A stretch of DNA of 64,000 bases from Clostridiales bacterium. GTDB lineage: Bacteria; Bacillota; Clostridia; Christensenellales; Borkfalkiaceae. The position numbers were made by a program, and so were the translations under genes. Location: NCBI GenBank assembly GCA_015069425.1, contig SVIP01000003.1:124001-188000 (forward strand), given 5' to 3'. This document shows positions 24,862 to 34,500 of the stretch, in pieces (position 1 is the stretch's first letter; every line of letters starts with the position of its first letter). The notes under the pieces are model-generated. The model ran no database searches. It had not been told where the DNA came from and was given only the letters and a program-made list of their open reading frames with translations.

Positions 24862-25680
24862 CTATTTTGTAATAGCATCAATAATATCGTTGAGACAACT
24901 TCCATCAAACTTCTCAATTTCGCCTTTATCAGAAAGAGATGCAAAATTTGGGTCAATAGGAATTTTTGCAATATTATCTATGCCATATTCTTTTGCTGTT
25001 TCTTCTATTTTGCTTTGTCCAAAAATACTATGTTGTTTTCCACAGTCAGGACATATAAAATACGACATATTTTCCACAATACCTAAAACGGGAATATTCA
25101 TCATATTTGCCATTTTAACTGCCTTTCCAACTATCATTGAAACAAGTTCTTGCGGTGAGGCAACAACAATAATTCCATCAACCGGTAAAGATTGAAATAC
25201 CGTAAGAGGTACGTCGCCTGTTCCTGGGGGCATATCAACAAACATATAATCAACTTCGTTCCATACTACGTCAGTCCAAAATTGTTTAACCGCGCCTGCG
25301 ATAACCGGACCTCTCCAAACGACAGGGTCGTTTTCATTTTCTAAAAGTAAATTGATTGACATAACTTTAATACCGTTATTACTTACCTTTGGCAAAAGAT
25401 ATTTGTCATCCATTGCAGTAGCCTTATCTTTAATACCAAACATTTTAGGTATTGACGGGCCTGTAATATCAGCGTCTAAAATTGCCGTTTTATAGCCTTT
25501 TTTATTCGCTAAAACTGCAAGCAAAGAAGTAACTAATGACTTACCAACGCCACCTTTACCACTAACAACACCGATAACCTTCTTTATATTGCTAAGTTCA
25601 TTCATTTTTTCTTTAAAATCTTTTCTTTCGCCACAATCTTTTGATTTGCAACTTGAACAATCGTGCGTACATTCACTCAT
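24862..25680 (-). CDS. mrp: Mrp/NBP35 family P-loop ATPase, iron-sulfur carrier
   Basis: The 272-residue protein has an N-terminal cysteine cluster (ECTHDCSSCKSKDCGE), the deviant Walker A VVSGKGGVGKS (about 38-48), DADITGPSIP, and the C-terminal CPDCGKQH pair (CxxC) that binds a bridging cluster at the dimer interface. N-terminal cysteines are typical of NBP35-like archaeal and clostridial members. It transfers [4Fe-4S] clusters to apo-enzymes. AAGGAG precedes the ATG; the phosphopantetheinyl transferase gene lies 11 bases upstream. Confidence 0.93.
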   Translation of the reverse strand: MSECTHDCSSCKSKDCGERKDFKEKMNELSNIKKVIGVVSGKGGVGKSLVTSLLAVLANKKGYKTAILDADITGPSIPKMFGIKDKATAMDDKYLLPKVSNNGIKVMSINLLLENENDPVVWRGPVIAGAVKQFWTDVVWNEVDYMFVDMPPGTGDVPLTVFQSLPVDGIIVVASPQELVSMIVGKAVKMANMMNIPVLGIVENMSYFICPDCGKQHSIFGQSKIEETAKEYGIDNIAKIPIDPNFASLSDKGEIEKFDGSCLNDIIDAITK

Positions 25681-25691
25681 AACATTACTCC

Positions 25692-26264
25692 TTATATTAA
25701 ATCATTAAAGTTTATTTCATTAAATTTTATTTCATTATCTTCCGTACATACAGTAACGTAGTAATAATTTCCATTAGAAAAAATTTTATTACTTAAATAG
25801 TTATAGCCTTTATTGTTTTTATATAAACTTTCTTTTTTTGTCCACTCGAAAGTAAGTTTATCTTCCGTAAACTCATTTTCTTTAAGGTTTGAAAATAATT
25901 TTTTAACTTTTAAAATCTTTGGTGATATAATTTCGCAATCAACACCAACTTGCGAATTATCACTTACGGCTACGGCAATCAAATTATCCGAATGAGAAAG
26001 TGAAAAATAAGGCTTTGTAGTTTCTAATGCCCAAGCCCCGTTATTATTGACAACAAATTTACCATCTAAAACGGAATAATCTTTTTTTAAGGCATACTCA
26101 AGCAATTTCCAAACGGCAATACTTTGCAGTTTTCTTTTTTCTGAAGAAATGCTTGAAACGTATTCAGCCCTAGCCTTATCAGATATAGTTATCTTTTTAA
26201 AAATATCGTAATCTTTAACAAACGAAAAATAAACGCTTACCACTCGTAATATTATATCAAACAT
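25692..26264 (-). CDS. 4'-phosphopantetheinyl transferase (Sfp/AcpT type)
   Basis: The 190-residue enzyme has the family motifs KPYFSLSHSDNLIAVAVS, then GVDCEII (metal-binding Asp) and FEWTKKESLYK (W-KEA-K motif variant KKES). It moves the phosphopantetheine arm of CoA onto carrier proteins. It is shorter than Sfp (about 224), close to single-domain minimal forms. No polyketide or peptide synthetase is in the window, so a role on another carrier protein is likely. ATG at 26264 is preferred over a TTG five codons earlier; no ribosome binding site is clear. Confidence 0.82.
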   Translation of the reverse strand: MFDIILRVVSVYFSFVKDYDIFKKITISDKARAEYVSSISSEKRKLQSIAVWKLLEYALKKDYSVLDGKFVVNNNGAWALETTKPYFSLSHSDNLIAVAVSDNSQVGVDCEIISPKILKVKKLFSNLKENEFTEDKLTFEWTKKESLYKNNKGYNYLSNKIFSNGNYYYVTVCTEDNEIKFNEINFNDLI

Positions 26265-26339
26265 TTTATTTTTGCGCAAATTTTAATAGGGCTTTTATTG
26301 AAAAAAATAACTTTTTATTATGAATAACAATCAAAACGC

Positions 26340-26368
26340 TTGCTAAAAATTAAATTTAATGCTAGAAT
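26340..26368 (+). promoter_or_regulatory. Promoter of the pyrophosphatase gene
   Basis: TTGCTA (26340-26345), a 17-base spacer and TAGAAT (26363-26368), 22 bases before the start codon with AGGAGG between them. Confidence 0.65.
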
Positions 26369-26390
26369 AAGCCATTATAGGAGGTTTATT

Positions 26391-26933
26391 ATGAATATTT
26401 GGCACGATATTGAAAGTAATAGAATTAAACCCGAAGAGTTTATTGCAGTTGTTGAAATTAGCAAAGGTTCTAAACAAAAGTATGAAATGGATAAAAAGAC
26501 TGGTCTTTTAAGACTTGATAGAATTTTATACACTTCTACACATTACCCTGCAAATTACGGATTTATCCCCCACACGTTAGCGGCCGATAACGACCCGTTA
26601 GACGTACTTATTTTGTGTTCGGAAAGTTTGATACCTATGAGTTTGGTTAAGTGTTACCCTATCGGCGTAATAATTATGAACGACAGCGGTTCTGTTGATG
26701 AAAAAATTATAGCAATACCTGATACTGACCCCAACTATAATACATATAAAAGTATTCACGACTTACCAAAACATATTTTTGATGAAATGCAACACTTCTT
26801 TTCAGTTTATAAACAACTAGAAAATAAAGATACAACGGTTGACGTTGCGTCTGATAAAGACGAAGCAATTAAAATCATTAAACAATCTATGGAAAGTTAT
26901 AAGTTGCATTTATATGAATTAACTGCAAAATAG
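26391..26933 (+). CDS. ppa: Inorganic pyrophosphatase, family I
   Basis: The 180-residue soluble enzyme splits pyrophosphate to drive biosynthesis. It shows VVEISKGSKQKYEMDKKTG (Lys/Glu site), HYPANYGFIPHTLA and the metal-binding signature DNDPLDVLIL (D-[SGDN]-D-[PE]-[LIVMF]-D). The ATG at 26391 follows AGGAGG by 6 bases, so the 17-codon longer frame is rejected. It has its own promoter and terminator and stands alone. Length is normal for bacterial family I enzymes. Confidence 0.95.
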   Translation: MNIWHDIESNRIKPEEFIAVVEISKGSKQKYEMDKKTGLLRLDRILYTSTHYPANYGFIPHTLAADNDPLDVLILCSESLIPMSLVKCYPIGVIIMNDSGSVDEKIIAIPDTDPNYNTYKSIHDLPKHIFDEMQHFFSVYKQLENKDTTVDVASDKDEAIKIIKQSMESYKLHLYELTAK

Positions 26934-26934
26934 A

Positions 26935-26971
26935 AAAAAATCCGACAAATTGTCGGATTTTTTTGTTAAAC
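26935..26971 (+). terminator. Terminator of ppa
   Basis: AAAAATCCGACA and TGTCGGATTTTTTT form a stem of about 12 bp with a 3-base loop, followed by T-rich sequence. The rest, 26972-27084, is AT-rich with no clear feature. Confidence 0.85.
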
Positions 26972-27084
26972 ATTTTTACTCAACACAATTAAATTTACCA
27001 CAAAAAAACAATTACGTATCGTATTTTTTTTGGACAAATAGACCTGATTTAACACAAATTTATTGAATTTTACTAAAATTTAAT

Positions 27085-28278
27085 TTAGATTAGTTTACAT
27101 TCTTTTGCTAATTTCTTAAAACCTTCAAGTGAGTTTTTAATTCTATTATAATCAACACAATAAGCAATTCTAACGTAACCTTCTACACCAAAGTCATCAC
27201 AAGGCACAACTAAAATTTCGTGGGATTTTGCTTTTTCATAAAATGCCGTTGCACTTTCTAATGGTGATTTTACAAAAAGATAAAACGCACCGTCAGGCTT
27301 TACGCATTCAAATCCAAAATCTGTGAGCGAATTATAAAGCAAGTTTCTATTTTGCTCATATGCATTTAAATTTACCTGCGCATCAAGACACTTTGCAACA
27401 ACCTTTTGAAAAAGACTAGGTGCACAAACGTAACCTAACGACCTACCTGCCCCACAAACTGCTAAATATACGTTATTTGAATCGGACATTTTAGGATTAA
27501 CAGCAATATAGCCTATGCGTTCCCCTGGTAATGACAGCGATTTAGAAAACGAATAGCATACCAAAGTATTATCATAATAATTCATCAAATAAGGAACTTT
27601 AACGTTGTTATATACTAGTTCTCTATACGGTTCGTCTGCCAATAAGTAAATTTCGTGTTTATATTCGTTTTCTTTACGCTTTAATAAATCACAAACAGCT
27701 TTTATAGTATCTTCAGTATATACTACACCACTTGGATTATTTGGCGAGTTTAAAATTAATGCTTTAGTATTTTCGTTAATTTTACTTTCTAAATCGGCAA
27801 TATCAATTTGGAAAGTTTTACCTTCAGGTTTTGAAATAATCAACTTACCCCCTGCATTTTCAACGAAAACACGATATTCAGTAAAGAAAGGCGCAAAAAC
27901 TATACATTTATCACCTTCGTTAATTACTGCTTTTAAGCAAATTGATAAAGAGGCTGCCGCACCACACGTCATATATATGTTGTTAGGTGTTAAACCCACG
28001 TTAAAACGCTTATTTAAATTTTCAGCAATAGCCTTTCTAACGCCCAAATCACCTTGAGCAGAAGTATAACCGTGTAAAGTGGTAGAATTTTCTTTCTCTA
28101 ATAATTCTTTAATCGTATCAGTTACCATTTTTGGTGGCTCGACGCTAGGGTTGCCTAAACTAAAATCAAAAACGTTTTCTGCGCCTATCTCTTGAGCACG
28201 AGTTTTACTGTATTCAAAAATCTCTCTAATTATAGAGCGTTTACTACCTAAAGCGTAAGCCTTTTGATTATAACTCAT
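27085..28278 (-). CDS. PLP-dependent aminotransferase, class I/II (likely aromatic or aspartate type)
   Basis: The 397-residue fold-type I enzyme has FDFSLGNPSVEPP at the N terminus, ILNSPNNPSGVVY (substrate/PLP), LLADEPYRELVY, the PLP lysine in CYSFSKSLSLPGERIGY, and the C-terminal substrate Arg in VRIAYCV. Aspartate and aromatic aminotransferases share these. As the last gene of the arylpyruvate cluster it is the natural source of 2-oxo acids for IorAB. GGTGA precedes the ATG. Substrate preference is inferred from context only. Confidence 0.88.
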   Translation of the reverse strand: MSYNQKAYALGSKRSIIREIFEYSKTRAQEIGAENVFDFSLGNPSVEPPKMVTDTIKELLEKENSTTLHGYTSAQGDLGVRKAIAENLNKRFNVGLTPNNIYMTCGAAASLSICLKAVINEGDKCIVFAPFFTEYRVFVENAGGKLIISKPEGKTFQIDIADLESKINENTKALILNSPNNPSGVVYTEDTIKAVCDLLKRKENEYKHEIYLLADEPYRELVYNNVKVPYLMNYYDNTLVCYSFSKSLSLPGERIGYIAVNPKMSDSNNVYLAVCGAGRSLGYVCAPSLFQKVVAKCLDAQVNLNAYEQNRNLLYNSLTDFGFECVKPDGAFYLFVKSPLESATAFYEKAKSHEILVVPCDDFGVEGYVRIAYCVDYNRIKNSLEGFKKLAKECKLI

Positions 28279-28286
28279 AATATCAC

Positions 28287-29096
28287 CTATATCCCCAGTA
28301 ATTTTAATGCGTTTTTATAAAAAATTTTATCTTCTATATCTTTTCCAAGATTATAACTTTTTATTTTTTGATAATTATTTGATATATCTTGCCACGGACA
28401 ATCGGTTGCAAAAAGAATTTTATCTTCGCCGTGTTTATTTAATATTTTCTTAAACAGTTCTTCAGATATTTCATTAACGGTATATGCCGTATCAAAATAT
28501 ACGTTTTTACCCGAAAGTATTTCATAAACTTCTTGCCATTGTTTATGCCCACCATAATGCGCCAACACAAACTTATCGTGGTCAATTTCTTCAATGAGTT
28601 TTAACACTCTTTCTGGCGGACATCTAACGGGTTCACCAGCATAACCGTCATCAACCCCTGCGTGAGTAACAACGATAAGGTCATATTTTTTAGCGCACTT
28701 AACAATTTCAAAATAGCCGTCGTCATCAATATAAGTTCCTTGATAATCAGGATGTATTTTAACGCCCTTAATTCCAAGACTTTTTATATAAGCCATTTTA
28801 CCATCTATATCATCACAATGCGGATGCATACCTGCAAATGAAATCAATTTTTTTTCACTATTTTTAAACTGCTCATTTACAAGGCAGGCAAATTTTGTAA
28901 TACTGTCAAATTGCGTAATTTTTGTAAGTACAGGTAAAGTTACACAAATATCGGCATTTGACCTATTCATTGCGTCAACCATTCCTTGAACAGTACCATC
29001 TGTATAAGGAAGGTTATGAGCGCGTGAGGCAAGCGCGTCGATTGTAGATTTTGCTATTTTATCAGGAAAAACGTGAGTATGAAAATCTATTAGCAT
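28287..29096 (-). CDS. Metal-dependent amidohydrolase-superfamily protein (TIM barrel)
   Basis: The 269-residue protein opens MLIDFHTHVFPDK (HxH metal motif), and later has GVKIHPDYQG, VTHAG, LAHYGGH and FATDCPW (conserved metal Asp). This matches the amidohydrolase_2 group, which includes ACMSD-type decarboxylases as well as lactonases and hydrolases. It ends just before the aminotransferase and starts 2 bases after the ACT gene. A role in the aromatic acid cluster is likely but the reaction is unknown. Confidence 0.85.
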   Translation of the reverse strand: MLIDFHTHVFPDKIAKSTIDALASRAHNLPYTDGTVQGMVDAMNRSNADICVTLPVLTKITQFDSITKFACLVNEQFKNSEKKLISFAGMHPHCDDIDGKMAYIKSLGIKGVKIHPDYQGTYIDDDGYFEIVKCAKKYDLIVVTHAGVDDGYAGEPVRCPPERVLKLIEEIDHDKFVLAHYGGHKQWQEVYEILSGKNVYFDTAYTVNEISEELFKKILNKHGEDKILFATDCPWQDISNNYQKIKSYNLGKDIEDKIFYKNALKLLGI

Positions 29097-29098
29097 AA

Positions 29099-29527
29099 TT
29101 ATAATTTTGCAATTTCACCGCACGACAAGGTTTTAACACCATTATTAACTAAAACTTCATTTGCTTTAGCCATATCTGACGTTTTAAGAACAACGTACGC
29201 TTCATCACCGTCAATAGAAAGTCCATACATATATTCAACGTTAATTCCATTATCAGAAAGTAACGTCAAAAGCCCTTGCAAACTACCTGCTTCGTGATTT
29301 ATATTAAGAACGATAACGTCGGTAAGCATAGTTGAAAAACCATCTTCTGAAAGTTTTTCTTTACCAAGTTCAGGATTGTTTACTATAAGGCGCAATAAAC
29401 CGTACTCGGTAGTATCTGCAAGTGAAAGTGATAAAATATTAACTTTATTCGTTTTTAATACACTTAAAACTTCGCCTAATCTGCCTTGTCTGTTTTCAAT
29501 AAAAACTGATAATTGTTTTGTCAACAT
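29099..29527 (-). CDS. Tandem ACT-domain protein, probable aromatic/branched amino acid sensor
   Basis: The 142-residue protein is made of two ACT domains (1-about 68 and 70-142): KQLSVFIENRQGRLGEVLSV starts the first and VIVLNINHEAGSLQGLLTLL the second. There is no enzymatic domain. Such stand-alone ACT proteins are regularly found beside phenylacetate-CoA ligase and indolepyruvate oxidoreductase genes. It probably binds an amino acid and modulates a partner. GGGG lies 8 bases before the ATG. Confidence 0.88.
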   Translation of the reverse strand: MLTKQLSVFIENRQGRLGEVLSVLKTNKVNILSLSLADTTEYGLLRLIVNNPELGKEKLSEDGFSTMLTDVIVLNINHEAGSLQGLLTLLSDNGINVEYMYGLSIDGDEAYVVLKTSDMAKANEVLVNNGVKTLSCGEIAKL

Positions 29528-29541
29528 AATAATTTCCCCTT

Positions 29542-30840
29542 TTAATATAATTTACGTTTATCAATAACGTGAACGGCTTTACCTTCGCTACGAACGAGAG
29601 TGTGCGGTTCAACAATTTTAACTTTAGGATTAAGACCTAATGCTTGAGAAAGAACGTGTGTAATTTTCTTCGTTAAAGTTTCAATACCTCTAATTTCATC
29701 AGTTAAATATTGAGGATTAACTTCAACTTGAATTTCAAGCGTATCAAGATTGTTTACACGGTCAACAATAATCATATAGTGTGGTGAAACTTCTTCAACG
29801 TCGATAAGTGCAGCCTCAACTTGACTTGGGAATACGTTTACGCCACGAATAATAAGCATATCGTCAACTCTACCCTTAAATCTGCTAATTCTTGCACTTG
29901 TTCTACCGCAATCACACTTTTCGTAATCAATACTCGTCAAGTCTTTAGTTCTATATCTAATCAGCGGTAAAGCCTCTTTCGTAAACGTTGTAAACACAAG
30001 TTCACCTGTCTCACCGGGTTTTTGCGCTTTCATTGTAGCAGAATCAAGAATTTCAGGATAGAAGTGGTCTTCGCAAACGTGCAAACCTTTATGGAATTCA
30101 CAGTCGCACGCAACACCCGGCCCCATAATTTCACTTAAACCATAAATATCAAAGGCTTTTATATTTAGTCTTTCTTCAATTTCTTTGTGCATTTTTTCAG
30201 TCCAAGGTTCAGCACCACAAATTGCGCGTTTAAGTTTAATGTCTTTTATAAGATTTTCAGATTCTAAAACTTCTGCCAAATGCAATAAGTATGAAGGCGT
30301 GCAAGCAATAGCGGTAGCGCCAAAGTCAGCCATCATTGTAGTAAGTTTTTTTGAGTTACCGGTACTCATAGGAACAACCATTGCACCTAATTTTTCTGCG
30401 CCGTAATGAGCGCCTAAACCACCAGTAAATAATCCGTAACCGTACGCAACTTGAATAATATCGTCTTTCGTAACGCCTGCCATTGCTAGACATCTAGCAA
30501 CACATTCTGCCCAAATGTCGATATCTTTTCTAGTATAGCCCACAACCGTTGCTTTGCCAGTAGTTCCACTTGATGCGTGAACTCTAACAATTTGTGAGTG
30601 CGGAACGGCAAACAATCCAAAAGGATAATTATCTCTTAAATCATCTTTAGTGGTAAAAGGTAACTTTTCAATATCTTGAATACCTTTAATATCACCAGGT
30701 TCTAAACCCATTGATTGCATTTTTTTACGATAAAAATCAACGTTATGGTATACATAATCAACAAGTTTAACAAGTCTTGCGCTTTGTAGAGACGTTAACT
30801 CGTCTCTACTCATACATTCTTTTGTTTCATTCCAAATCAT
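29542..30840 (-). CDS. paaK: Phenylacetate-CoA ligase, second copy
   Basis: The 432-residue adenylate-forming enzyme has the P-loop-like [20 protein letters not shown], the [10 protein letters not shown] motif and a C-terminal [20 protein letters not shown] region with a late catalytic lysine ([10 protein letters not shown]). It makes aryl-acetyl-CoA from acid, ATP and CoA; run in reverse it could yield ATP from the CoA ester made by IorAB. It is a paralogue of the ligase at 33183. AAAGGGG precedes the start. A CxCG motif (CDCGRT) is conserved in both copies. Confidence 0.92.
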   Translation of the reverse strand: MIWNETKECMSRDELTSLQSARLVKLVDYVYHNVDFYRKKMQSMGLEPGDIKGIQDIEKLPFTTKDDLRDNYPFGLFAVPHSQIVRVHASSGTTGKATVVGYTRKDIDIWAECVARCLAMAGVTKDDIIQVAYGYGLFTGGLGAHYGAEKLGAMVVPMSTGNSKKLTTMMADFGATAIACTPSYLLHLAEVLESENLIKDIKLKRAICGAEPWTEKMHKEIEERLNIKAFDIYGLSEIMGPGVACDCEFHKGLHVCEDHFYPEILDSATMKAQKPGETGELVFTTFTKEALPLIRYRTKDLTSIDYEKCDCGRTSARISRFKGRVDDMLIIRGVNVFPSQVEAALIDVEEVSPHYMIIVDRVNNLDTLEIQVEVNPQYLTDEIRGIETLTKKITHVLSQALGLNPKVKIVEPHTLVRSEGKAVHVIDKRKLY

Positions 30841-30867
30841 ATGATAGTTGCCCCTTTAATTAAGTTT

Positions 30868-31440
30868 TTATTTATGTTCGTAACCACTTAAAAATGCCTT
30901 TTCATTTATATCAATGGTTTTCTGAGGAACAGTTTTTTCAATTACGGCAAGCCACTCTTCCTTACTAAAACCGATATATTTTGCTGCTAGCCCTAAAACA
31001 ACGGAGTTTAACACTTTGCTGTTTCCAAGTTCTTTTGCAATAGCGCCACCGTCTATCGCATAAACCGTATGCTTTTCTTTTAACGTTTCAATAATATTTT
31101 CAGGATATTGACTTGCACCTATAACAACGGTCATAGGGTCAATTCTCGTATCGTTGACAATAATAATGCCGTCTTTTTTAAGATAATGAGCGTAACGAAG
31201 TGCCTCAAGCCTTTCAAAAGAAACTAAAATATCTGCCTCGCCTTCTTCAACGACAGGTTCATTTACCATTTGACCAAAACGAACGAACGTTACTACGCTA
31301 CCGCCACGTTGTGCCATTCCGTGAACTTCACTCAATTTAACGTCAAAACCAGCATTAAGCGCTGTTTTCCCTATAATTCTACTAGTAAGCAAAGTACCTT
31401 GGCCACCGACACCGACAACCATTATATTCATTTTTTTCAT
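30868..31440 (-). CDS. iorB: Indolepyruvate ferredoxin oxidoreductase, beta subunit
   Basis: The 190-residue gamma-type subunit of 2-oxoacid oxidoreductases has NIMVVGVGGQGTLLTSRII at the start, then SEVHGMAQRGGSVVTFVRFG, both family motifs. The ATG at 31438-31440 is chosen because this motif starts there; upstream frame overlaps iorA. It works with IorA to oxidise arylpyruvates to aryl-acetyl-CoA with ferredoxin. The 1-base spacing to iorA suggests translational coupling. Confidence 0.95.
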   Translation of the reverse strand: MKKMNIMVVGVGGQGTLLTSRIIGKTALNAGFDVKLSEVHGMAQRGGSVVTFVRFGQMVNEPVVEEGEADILVSFERLEALRYAHYLKKDGIIIVNDTRIDPMTVVIGASQYPENIIETLKEKHTVYAIDGGAIAKELGNSKVLNSVVLGLAAKYIGFSKEEWLAVIEKTVPQKTIDINEKAFLSGYEHK

Positions 31441-31441
31441 A

Positions 31442-33181
31442 TTATTTTTCCACCTTTTCGATAGCGTTGAATTTACAATAACTTTGACATAAACCACAAC
31501 CGTTACACATAGTTTCGTCAATCTTAATCGTGCCATCATCCTGTTTAGTAATAGCAGGACAACCTATTTTTAAGCACATACCGCATTTTTTACATTTTTC
31601 AGGGTTAGCAATACATTTGAAAGGGAACTTTTGTCCTTTGATAAGTGCGCAAGGTGCTTTTGCAATTATAACGGTAAGTTGATTTCCGTTTACAGACTCT
31701 TTAATTGCTTTTTCAAGAGAAACAACGTCAAACGCATTGATTTCAAGCACGTTTTTAACGCCTATTGCCTTACATAAATCTGCAAGATTTATAGCATAGG
31801 TATCTTCGCCTTTAAGCGTTTTACCCGTAGCGGCGTGTTGTTGATGCCCAGTCATGCCTGTAGTACGATTATCAAGAATCATAACCGTACCGGTTGCTTT
31901 GTTATAAACCATATTTACTAAAGAGTTTATACCAGTATGCAAGAAAGTTGAATCACCTATAACGGCAACCCAGTTTTTTATAAATTCTTTACCACGCGCT
32001 TTTTCAATACCGTGAAGAGAAGAAATACTTGCGCCCATACAAAGTGTACTGTCAATTACACCTAAAGGCGCAACCGCACCAAGAGTATAACAACCTATAT
32101 CACCTGCTGCGTGAATTTTAAGTTTGTTAAGAACTGAAAACACACTTCTGTGCGGACAACCAGGGCATAAAATAGGCGGACGGTTTGGAGCGTCGTTTTT
32201 AGTAAATACAGCGCTGTCTTTTCCAAAAAGAACTCTCTTTAACATATTAGCGCTATATTCACCTTGTCTTGTAAACAATTCTTTGCCTTTAACGTTATAA
32301 CCCCAAGATTGAATTTGTTCTTGTATAACAGGCTCAAGTTCTTCAAAAACGTAAACTTCTTCAACTTGAGCAATAAAATCTTCGATAAGTTTTTTAGGTA
32401 GAGGATTTACAAGTCCAAGTTTTAATACGCTTGCATCAGGGCAAACTTCTTTAACGTATTGATAAGGTATACCACTAGTAATAAAGCCTATTTTCTTATC
32501 TTTAATTTCAACTTTATTTACTGAAAAATTTGCGCCGTCTTCTGTAATTTTATTGTCGCGCTCTTCAACTACAAGGTGTCTGCCGATTGCTGACGCTGGC
32601 ATCATAACGTACTTTCTAACGTTGCGCTCGTACGTTTTATCTTCAACTTCAACTCTATCTTCCAAAGTTACCACGCCTTGAGAGTGTGAAAGTTTAGTTG
32701 TTGTACGTAAAATTACAGGCGTATCATATTTTTCACTTATTTCATAAGCAAATTTAACAAAATCTTTAGCCTCTTGACTGTCTGCAGGTTCTAAAACGGG
32801 AATATGCGCTGCGCGAGCAATCATTCTAGTATCTTGTTCATTTTGCGAACTAGCAAGACCGGGGTCGTCTGCAACTACAAAAACAGCGCCACCGTTTACA
32901 CCAGTATAAGAAAACGTGTATAATGGGTCGCTAGCAACGTTTAATCCAACGTGCTTCATACAAGCCAAACTTCTTACGCCTGAAAAAGATGCGCCGAAAG
33001 CGACTTCTGCAGCAACTTTTTCATTAGGTGCCCATTCCGTATAAACTTCCTCATATTTTGCAAGACTTTCGCTAATCTCTGTGCTAGGCGTTCCAGGGTA
33101 TGCACTTGAAACTTTAACACCTGCCTCGTATACGCCACGCGCGATAGCCTCGTTACCAAGCATAATTATTTTTTCACTCAT
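31442..33181 (-). CDS. iorA: Indolepyruvate ferredoxin oxidoreductase, alpha subunit
   Basis: The 579-residue subunit has the pyrimidine-binding part (SSAYPGTPSTEISESLAKY), the TPP site PILCPGCPHRSVF and GDIGCYTLG, GDSTFLHTG, and a C-terminal 2x[4Fe-4S] ferredoxin domain (CKKCGMCLKIGCP and CNGCGLCQSYCKF). The first cluster site has CxxCxxCxxxxCP spacing, typical of IorA. Oxidises indolepyruvate, phenylpyruvate or 4-hydroxyphenylpyruvate with CoA and ferredoxin. AAGGAG precedes the ATG. Confidence 0.96.
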   Translation of the reverse strand: MSEKIIMLGNEAIARGVYEAGVKVSSAYPGTPSTEISESLAKYEEVYTEWAPNEKVAAEVAFGASFSGVRSLACMKHVGLNVASDPLYTFSYTGVNGGAVFVVADDPGLASSQNEQDTRMIARAAHIPVLEPADSQEAKDFVKFAYEISEKYDTPVILRTTTKLSHSQGVVTLEDRVEVEDKTYERNVRKYVMMPASAIGRHLVVEERDNKITEDGANFSVNKVEIKDKKIGFITSGIPYQYVKEVCPDASVLKLGLVNPLPKKLIEDFIAQVEEVYVFEELEPVIQEQIQSWGYNVKGKELFTRQGEYSANMLKRVLFGKDSAVFTKNDAPNRPPILCPGCPHRSVFSVLNKLKIHAAGDIGCYTLGAVAPLGVIDSTLCMGASISSLHGIEKARGKEFIKNWVAVIGDSTFLHTGINSLVNMVYNKATGTVMILDNRTTGMTGHQQHAATGKTLKGEDTYAINLADLCKAIGVKNVLEINAFDVVSLEKAIKESVNGNQLTVIIAKAPCALIKGQKFPFKCIANPEKCKKCGMCLKIGCPAITKQDDGTIKIDETMCNGCGLCQSYCKFNAIEKVEK

Positions 33182-33182
33182 C

Positions 33183-34481
33183 TTATTTACTCCTTAAATC
33201 CTTAATTCTTTTTGCTTTACCTTCAAATCTTTGTAAAGTGTTAGGTGATTCTAACTTAACTTTAGCATCAAGACCAAGTATAATTTTTAGTTTATTTCTT
33301 ACGCCATTAGACAATCTCTCTAATTCACCGAAAGAGTCTGTTGAATGTGCAAGTTCTACTCTAATTTCAAGTTTATCACTATATCCTTCACGTGTAACTA
33401 TAATTTCATAGTGAGGTCCAAGTTCGTTGAAACTTAAAATAACTTCTTCAATTTGACTTGGGAAAACGTTTACACCGCGAATTTTGAGCATATCGTCAGA
33501 ACGACCCGAAAGGTTTTCCATTCTCACGAAAGTTCTTCCACATTTACAAGGTTCATACATCAGCCTAGTAATATCTTTAGTTCTATATCTAATAAGCGGT
33601 AAACCTTCTTTTTTAATACAAGTGATAACAAGTTCACCCTTTTCACCCGCTGGCAAAACTTCGCCAGTCTTTGGATTGATAATTTCAGGAATAAAATAAT
33701 CTTCGTTGATATGCATACCACAAAGATATTCGCACTCACCCGAAACACCTGGTCCCATAAGTTCACTCATACCGTAATTAGAAGTAACAATCATATCTCT
33801 GCCCCATGCTTTATACATTTCTTCACGCATGGCATCAGTTAAAAGTTCACTTCCAACAAGTCCTATTTTAACGTTTAAGTCTTTTTTGGGGTCAACGCCT
33901 ATTTCATTTGCAACCTCTGCTAATCTTAACGCATAAGAAGGTGTTGCAACTAATAGTGTAGTGCCAAAATCTTTCATATACATTATTTGCTTTTCACTAT
34001 TACCAGTCGAAGATGGTACGATAGTTGCGCCTATATTTTCTAAACCGTAATGCAAACCAAGTGCGCCCGTAAACATTCCATAGCCGAAACAAATTTGAGC
34101 AACGTCATCTTTAGTTGCGCCACCCATACAAGCAATACGTGATACACACTCTGTCCAAGTTTTTAAGTCGTTTTCAGTATAGCCCACAACGGTAGGTTTA
34201 CCCGTTGTACCACTTGATGCGTGAATTCTCACTAATTCGTTTTTAGGAACACAAAAAAGCCCAAACGGATAATTATCACGCATATCCTGTTTAGTTACAA
34301 ATGGTAATTTTGCAAGGTCTTTAAGCGTCTTAATATCCTCTGGCTTAACACCTAATTCATCCATTTTTGCTCTATACGGAGCAACTTTTTCATAAACTCT
34401 ACTAACCGTTTCTTGAAGTCGTTCAAGTTGTAATTTTTCAATTTCATCTCTTGATAGTGTTTCTTCTTTAGACCAAATCAT
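33183..34481 (-). CDS. paaK: Phenylacetate-CoA ligase, first copy
   Basis: The 432-residue enzyme has [48 protein letters not shown] and [20 protein letters not shown], the same layout as the ligase at 29542 with a late lysine (RFEGKAKRI). The two copies flank iorAB and are only moderately similar, so they likely act on different aryl or acyl acids. GGGAGA precedes the start. The symporter gene is 19 bases upstream. Confidence 0.92.
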   Translation of the reverse strand: MIWSKEETLSRDEIEKLQLERLQETVSRVYEKVAPYRAKMDELGVKPEDIKTLKDLAKLPFVTKQDMRDNYPFGLFCVPKNELVRIHASSGTTGKPTVVGYTENDLKTWTECVSRIACMGGATKDDVAQICFGYGMFTGALGLHYGLENIGATIVPSSTGNSEKQIMYMKDFGTTLLVATPSYALRLAEVANEIGVDPKKDLNVKIGLVGSELLTDAMREEMYKAWGRDMIVTSNYGMSELMGPGVSGECEYLCGMHINEDYFIPEIINPKTGEVLPAGEKGELVITCIKKEGLPLIRYRTKDITRLMYEPCKCGRTFVRMENLSGRSDDMLKIRGVNVFPSQIEEVILSFNELGPHYEIIVTREGYSDKLEIRVELAHSTDSFGELERLSNGVRNKLKIILGLDAKVKLESPNTLQRFEGKAKRIKDLRSK

Positions 34482-34500
34482 TGTCTTCTCCCATTATAAA